A stretch of 64,000 nt of DNA from Bacillus sp. M6-12. Lineage in GTDB: Bacteria; Bacillota; Bacilli; Bacillales; DSM-1321. Of this stretch, positions 60,873 to 64,000 are shown piece after piece. Position 1 is the first letter of the stretch. Each line of letters begins with the position of its first letter. The stretch spans positions 1-64,000 of the forward strand of contig NZ_PGVF01000009.1 in the NCBI RefSeq assembly GCF_002860285.1. Reading direction: 5' to 3'. The translations under genes were made by a program, and so were the position numbers. The notes under the pieces were generated by a model. That model ran no database searches and had not been told where the DNA came from. It saw nothing but the letters and a program-made list of their open reading frames with translations.

Positions 60873-60933
60873 TGCAGGTAAAGGTGCCTATGCAGGGGAA
60901 CGAATAGCTTCCTTCTGCACAGGCACCTTTTTG
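60873..60933 (+). promoter_or_regulatory. Leader terminator of the eut operon with overlapping hairpin
   Basis: A long terminator (AAAGGTGCCT ... AGGCACCTTT, then T5; 60880-60933) stands 270 bases before eutB. Its left arm also pairs in a smaller hairpin TGCAGGT-AAAGGT-GCCT-GCA (60873-60894), whose six-base loop has A at position 1 and G at position 4, as in RNA sites of ANTAR antiterminators such as EutV. A second upstream hairpin of that type is not clear. Confidence 0.5.
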
Positions 60934-60999
60934 CTTGCAAAAAATTATTGCACTAAGAAGAAACATTATCTTGTTATTAAACCGAAATAAAAGGAAACT

Positions 61000-61032
61000 C
61001 AAGTTTCTTATTTTAGCAAAATAAGAAACTTG
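61000..61032. repeat. 15-bp perfect inverted repeat in the eutB leader
   Basis: CAAGTTTCTTATTTT / AAAATAAGAAACTTG with loop AGC. It has no T-run behind it, so it may be an operator or an RNA stabiliser rather than a terminator. Confidence 0.6.
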
Positions 61033-61204
61033 CGGATTTGCTCAAACTCTGAGCCTTAATAAGCGGCTAATCATAATTTCGACTACAAATGTTTAAGCAA
61101 CATCCAATATTTGCAGTTTCGTTTTTTGTTTGCTGGTCTGTAACCGCTTACCTATTTATTCAATTCTTATACTTTTCAGCCATTTATAGAAAGGAGTCAT
61201 TTAA

Positions 61205-62566
61205 ATGAAATATAGCTGTCAATTAAAAAACCAAAATTACCAGTTTAAATCCGTAACGGAGATACTGGCAAAAGCGAGCGAAGAGAAGTCAGGTGACAAG
61301 ATGGCCGGGATTAGTGCTCATTCTGCCCTTGAAAGAATGGCAGCCAAGGTGGTATTAAGTGAAATGCCTCTAAAAGAGATATATGAAAATCCTGTTATCC
61401 CTTATGAGAAAGACGAAGTTACCCGCCTTATCTATGATGATGTAAACGAATACATATATAAGGAAGTAAGTAATTGGACGGTAGGTGAGTTAAGGAATTA
61501 TATTTTGTCCCATTCAACAGAATCCTCCCAGCTTTTTCGCCTGAGTAAAGGTTTAACAAGTGAAATGATCGCAGCAGTAGCTAAGCTTATGTCAAGTATA
61601 GACTTGGTAATGGCGTCTCAGAAAATCAGGCCGACTGCTCACTGCAATACAACAATTGGTGAGCCTGGCAGGCTTGCTTTTCGGTGTCAGCCGAACCATC
61701 CAACCGACAATCCCGTTGGTATTCTTGCTTCTTTAAAAGAGGGCTTATCGTACGGCTCAGGTGATGCCGTCATTGGAGTGAATCCCAATAATGATTCGGT
61801 TGAGTCCGTGTCAAGGATACTCCATATGACTAATGACTTCATGACAAAGTGGAATATCCCTACCCAGAATTGCGTACTGGCCCATATCACTACCCAAATG
61901 CAGGCTTTGAAAAAAGGTGCCCCGATTGCCTTAATGTTCCAAAGTCTTGCTGGAACTCAGTCTGCCAACAACGATTTTGGAGTTTCGAAAGAAATTATTG
62001 ACGAGGCATATGAACTAATGGCAAAGTACGGTACCTCCGCAGGTCCAAATCAGTTGTATTTTGAAACAGGACAAGGCTCAGAAGTATCCCTTGACGCACA
62101 TCATGGAGTGGATATGCAGACATTGGAAGCACGGACATATGGATACGCCCGCCATTGGAAGCCTTATATGGTTAATAATGTTTCTGGTTTTATTGGACCT
62201 GAAACGATTTACGATGGTAAACAGGTGATCAGGGCGGATTTAGAAGATTTATTTATGGGTAAGCTCCATGGGCTTCCAATGGGAATCGCTCCTACATATA
62301 CAAACCACATGCAGGCAGACCAGAATGATCAGGAAATCGCCGGTATGCTCACCGCTCTCGCGGGTGCAAATTTTTATATGGGTGTGCCTGGCGGGGATGA
62401 CGTAATGCTAAGCTATCAGGACACAAGCTATCATGACGACGCCAGCTTGCGGGAAATGCTGGGATTGCGCCCATTAAGGGAATTTGAAATCTGGCTCGAA
62501 AAGATGGGCATTATGGAAAATGGGCGTCTCACAAATTATGCGGGAGACTTATCTATTTTTGATTAG
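61205..62566 (+). CDS. eutB: Ethanolamine ammonia-lyase large subunit EutB
   Basis: 453-residue catalytic subunit of the adenosylcobalamin-dependent enzyme that splits ethanolamine into acetaldehyde and ammonia. Conserved stretches: RPTAHCNTTIGEPGRLAFR, NPNNDSVESV, FQSLAGTQSANNDFG, YFETGQGSE and NFYMGVPGGDDVMLSYQDTS. AAAGGAG lies eight bases before the ATG. eutC follows after 165 bases. The leader contains a terminator and inverted repeats, so expression is likely gated by ethanolamine. Confidence 0.95.
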   Translation: MKYSCQLKNQNYQFKSVTEILAKASEEKSGDKMAGISAHSALERMAAKVVLSEMPLKEIYENPVIPYEKDEVTRLIYDDVNEYIYKEVSNWTVGELRNYILSHSTESSQLFRLSKGLTSEMIAAVAKLMSSIDLVMASQKIRPTAHCNTTIGEPGRLAFRCQPNHPTDNPVGILASLKEGLSYGSGDAVIGVNPNNDSVESVSRILHMTNDFMTKWNIPTQNCVLAHITTQMQALKKGAPIALMFQSLAGTQSANNDFGVSKEIIDEAYELMAKYGTSAGPNQLYFETGQGSEVSLDAHHGVDMQTLEARTYGYARHWKPYMVNNVSGFIGPETIYDGKQVIRADLEDLFMGKLHGLPMGIAPTYTNHMQADQNDQEIAGMLTALAGANFYMGVPGGDDVMLSYQDTSYHDDASLREMLGLRPLREFEIWLEKMGIMENGRLTNYAGDLSIFD

Positions 62567-62731
62567 GGAATTTACATTAAGGCATTCTTGTAATTTCACT
62601 GCTAATTGATGCAAGATTAAAGGTCACAAAGACCTTGCTGCAGTACGGTACACACTTAGGTTAAGTACACTTGATAAAAAGATAAAAACGAAAGAAAATT
62701 TATATAGTTAAATAAAGGAGGCTTCTGCAAT

Positions 62732-63628
62732 TTGGATATCAATTCTATTGTTGAGCAAGTCATAAAGGAGCTTGAGAAAGCAGAAAAGCAGCCACACGAG
62801 AGACGGGTTTCTCATGGTTCCAGCCAGCAATTAACTTCAGTAACAAAGAATTCTTCTGAAGGAATCCGTTCAATTACATTTAAAAAGGAAAAAAGAGTCA
62901 CAGTAGATAACCCACAAAACCTTCAGACGATTGAACAAGTACAGGCAATAACTCCGGCGAGAATTGGTATAGGCAGGGCAGGCACCAGGATGAAAACTAA
63001 AAATTATCTCGAGTTCCTAATTGACCACGCTGCTGCGCAGGATGCAGTTTTTAAAGATGTTTCTGAGGAGTTTATCAAAGGATTGAATCTACCTGTCCTT
63101 CATTCAAGAGCGGAAACGATGGAAGAGTACTTAATGAATCTGGAATCAGGTCGAAAGTTAAAGAAAGAGTCAGCTGCTTGGGCAGCAGCAAACCTGCCTA
63201 AAGATAAGCAAATACAGATCGTTATTTCTGATGGGCTAAGCTCAGCGGGAATTGAAGCTAACATACCCGACATGCTTCCTGCACTTTTACAAGGTTTAAG
63301 AGTTAAAAATCTTTCGGTTGGTGACCCTGTTTTTATTAAAAGAAGCCGTGTATGGATCCAAGATGAAATAGCTTCGATAGTAAATTGTGATGTCGTCATT
63401 TCATTAATTGGGGAGCGGCCGGGTTTAGCAACTTCAAGAAGTATCAGTGCTTATTTAATCTATCGTCCAAATGAAAATACCGTGGAGGCAGACCGTACAG
63501 TTATTTCCAATATTCATGACGGCGGAATACCGCCTGTTGAAGCAGGTGCTTATTTAGCAGACATTATCGCTGATGTATTAAAGTTAAAAGCAAGCGGAGT
63601 AAAATTTGCACAACTCAAAGAAGTTTAA
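62732..63628 (+). CDS. eutC: Ethanolamine ammonia-lyase small subunit EutC
   Basis: 298 residues. A variable N-terminal 80 residues is followed by the family core: RIGIGRAGTRMKTKNYLEF, LHSRAETMEEYLMN, VISDGLSSAGIEAN, GDVISLIGERPG-like (VVISLIGERPGLATSRSIS) and the end IHDGGIPPVEAGAYLADII. It binds cobalamin with EutB. TTG start behind AAAGGAGG. No microcompartment shell genes are seen in this window; they may follow. Confidence 0.95.
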   Translation: MDINSIVEQVIKELEKAEKQPHERRVSHGSSQQLTSVTKNSSEGIRSITFKKEKRVTVDNPQNLQTIEQVQAITPARIGIGRAGTRMKTKNYLEFLIDHAAAQDAVFKDVSEEFIKGLNLPVLHSRAETMEEYLMNLESGRKLKKESAAWAAANLPKDKQIQIVISDGLSSAGIEANIPDMLPALLQGLRVKNLSVGDPVFIKRSRVWIQDEIASIVNCDVVISLIGERPGLATSRSISAYLIYRPNENTVEADRTVISNIHDGGIPPVEAGAYLADIIADVLKLKASGVKFAQLKEV

Positions 63629-63661
63629 CTAAGACCCGAGCTTTAAAGTGTGTTTATTATC

Positions 63662-63675
63662 ACTATTATAATAGT
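63662..63675. promoter_or_regulatory. 14-bp palindrome before the sensor kinase promoter
   Basis: ACTATTATAATAGT is a perfect palindrome 10 bases upstream of a -35 box. A regulator could bind here, or it may add to termination after eutC. Confidence 0.4.
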
Positions 63676-63685
63676 AGTGACGGCA

Positions 63686-63714
63686 TTGACAAAAAATGGA
63701 GAGAAAAATATAAT
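63686..63714 (+). promoter_or_regulatory. Consensus sigma-A promoter of the sensor kinase gene
   Basis: TTGACA, 17 bases, TATAAT: both boxes are perfect. It stands 40 bases before the start codon of the partial gene. Confidence 0.88.
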
Positions 63715-63753
63715 ATTCATTATATTCACTATTTTTCACCCGGGAGTAAGTCA

Positions 63754-64000
63754 ATGATTGAAACTACGAGTTCAATAGATTCGTTATGTAAATTACATAC
63801 TAATCTAACTGAAATAGACATTGAAAAGATTAAAATTATTGCAGAAAATCTGCCTTTGATTGCAGATTTGAATCAGGCAAATATGTTTATTGATTGTCTT
63901 ACGAAAGAAGGAAAACATGCTATTGTTGTGGCTGAAGCAAGTCCAACAACCGCAAAATCAGTTTATCAGAAACAAGTGGCAGGGAAGTTTGCATACGAAG
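63754..64000 (+). CDS. Sensor histidine kinase (EutW/PdtaS-like), N-terminal part only
   Basis: The first 82 residues are present and the gene runs out of the window. LPLIADLNQANMFIDCL, then TKEGKHAIVVAEASPTTAKS, are the marks of the H_kinase_N domain found in EutW and PdtaS kinases. GGGAG lies seven bases before the ATG. Next to eutBC it should be the ethanolamine sensor that phosphorylates an ANTAR antiterminator (EutV). The remaining kinase domains cannot be seen. Confidence 0.82.
   Translation, partial: MIETTSSIDSLCKLHTNLTEIDIEKIKIIAENLPLIADLNQANMFIDCLTKEGKHAIVVAEASPTTAKSVYQKQVAGKFAYE

Overview
The window reads as chromosomal DNA of a low-GC, endospore-forming Bacillaceae bacterium. Evidence seen directly: Shine-Dalgarno sequences of the AGGAGG type, frequent TTG/GTG starts, a hidden sspH-type spore protein gene, a SigH-like sigma factor, a des-desK-desR cold module with B. 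subtilis-like numbering of the phospho-acceptor residues (His188, Asp54), and preQ1-I and lysine riboswitches. It fits a soil or sediment relative of Bacillus/Mesobacillus/Cytobacillus; I cannot name the species. There is no prophage or large island; the only mobile element is a decayed group II intron.

Layout. 0-0.1 kb: 3' part of a 5S rRNA gene and its terminator. 0.2-7.2 kb: an MBL-fold hydrolase, then a formate module (fdhD divergent from fdhF, a DUF1641 gene, an OFA-family transporter). 7.6-9.6 kb: glycerate kinase broken by an in-frame stop, followed just after its terminator by a group IIC-like intron whose protein has lost its middle. 9.7-27.6 kb: an accessory stretch with many GNAT acetyltransferases, small regulators (MarR, GntR, TetR), a GntR-controlled ABC exporter, an M3 peptidase and an alpha/beta hydrolase. 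28.1-31.3 kb: fatty-acid desaturase, DesK, DesR and a cold-shock protein. 31.5-34.7 kb: a BhlA-like peptide and the queF / queCDE genes, each unit preceded by its own preQ1 riboswitch. 35-43 kb: esterase, degenerate CPBP protein, an AHSA1-ArsR pair with twin operators, a PAS-GGDEF-EAL protein, small unknown genes, a SigH paralogue and a zinc-ribbon protein. 43.2-48.1 kb: an amino-acid permease under a lysine riboswitch and an Opu-type compatible-solute ABC transporter. 48.1-57.9 kb: UPF0316 protein, a two-component system, a secreted M3 peptidase, a BcrA-type ABC exporter, an EamA transporter and a MerR-like coiled-coil protein with 18-residue repeats. 58-64 kb: a chemoreceptor, sspH, and an ethanolamine ammonia-lyase operon (eutB, eutC) followed by the start of a sensor kinase gene that runs off the window.

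Working together: FdhF (molybdopterin, matured by FdhD) with the OFA transporter forms a formate import/oxidation unit; DesK/DesR control des by membrane fluidity; QueCDE make preQ0 and QueF reduces it to preQ1, which feeds back on both riboswitches; EutBC split ethanolamine into acetaldehyde and ammonia, and the neighbouring sensor kinase plus a terminator-bearing leader suggest antitermination control. Most regulatory sites listed here (operators, promoters, riboswitches, terminators) were read by eye from the sequence and were not computed. Several starts were moved from the longest reading frame to the codon with the best ribosome binding site.
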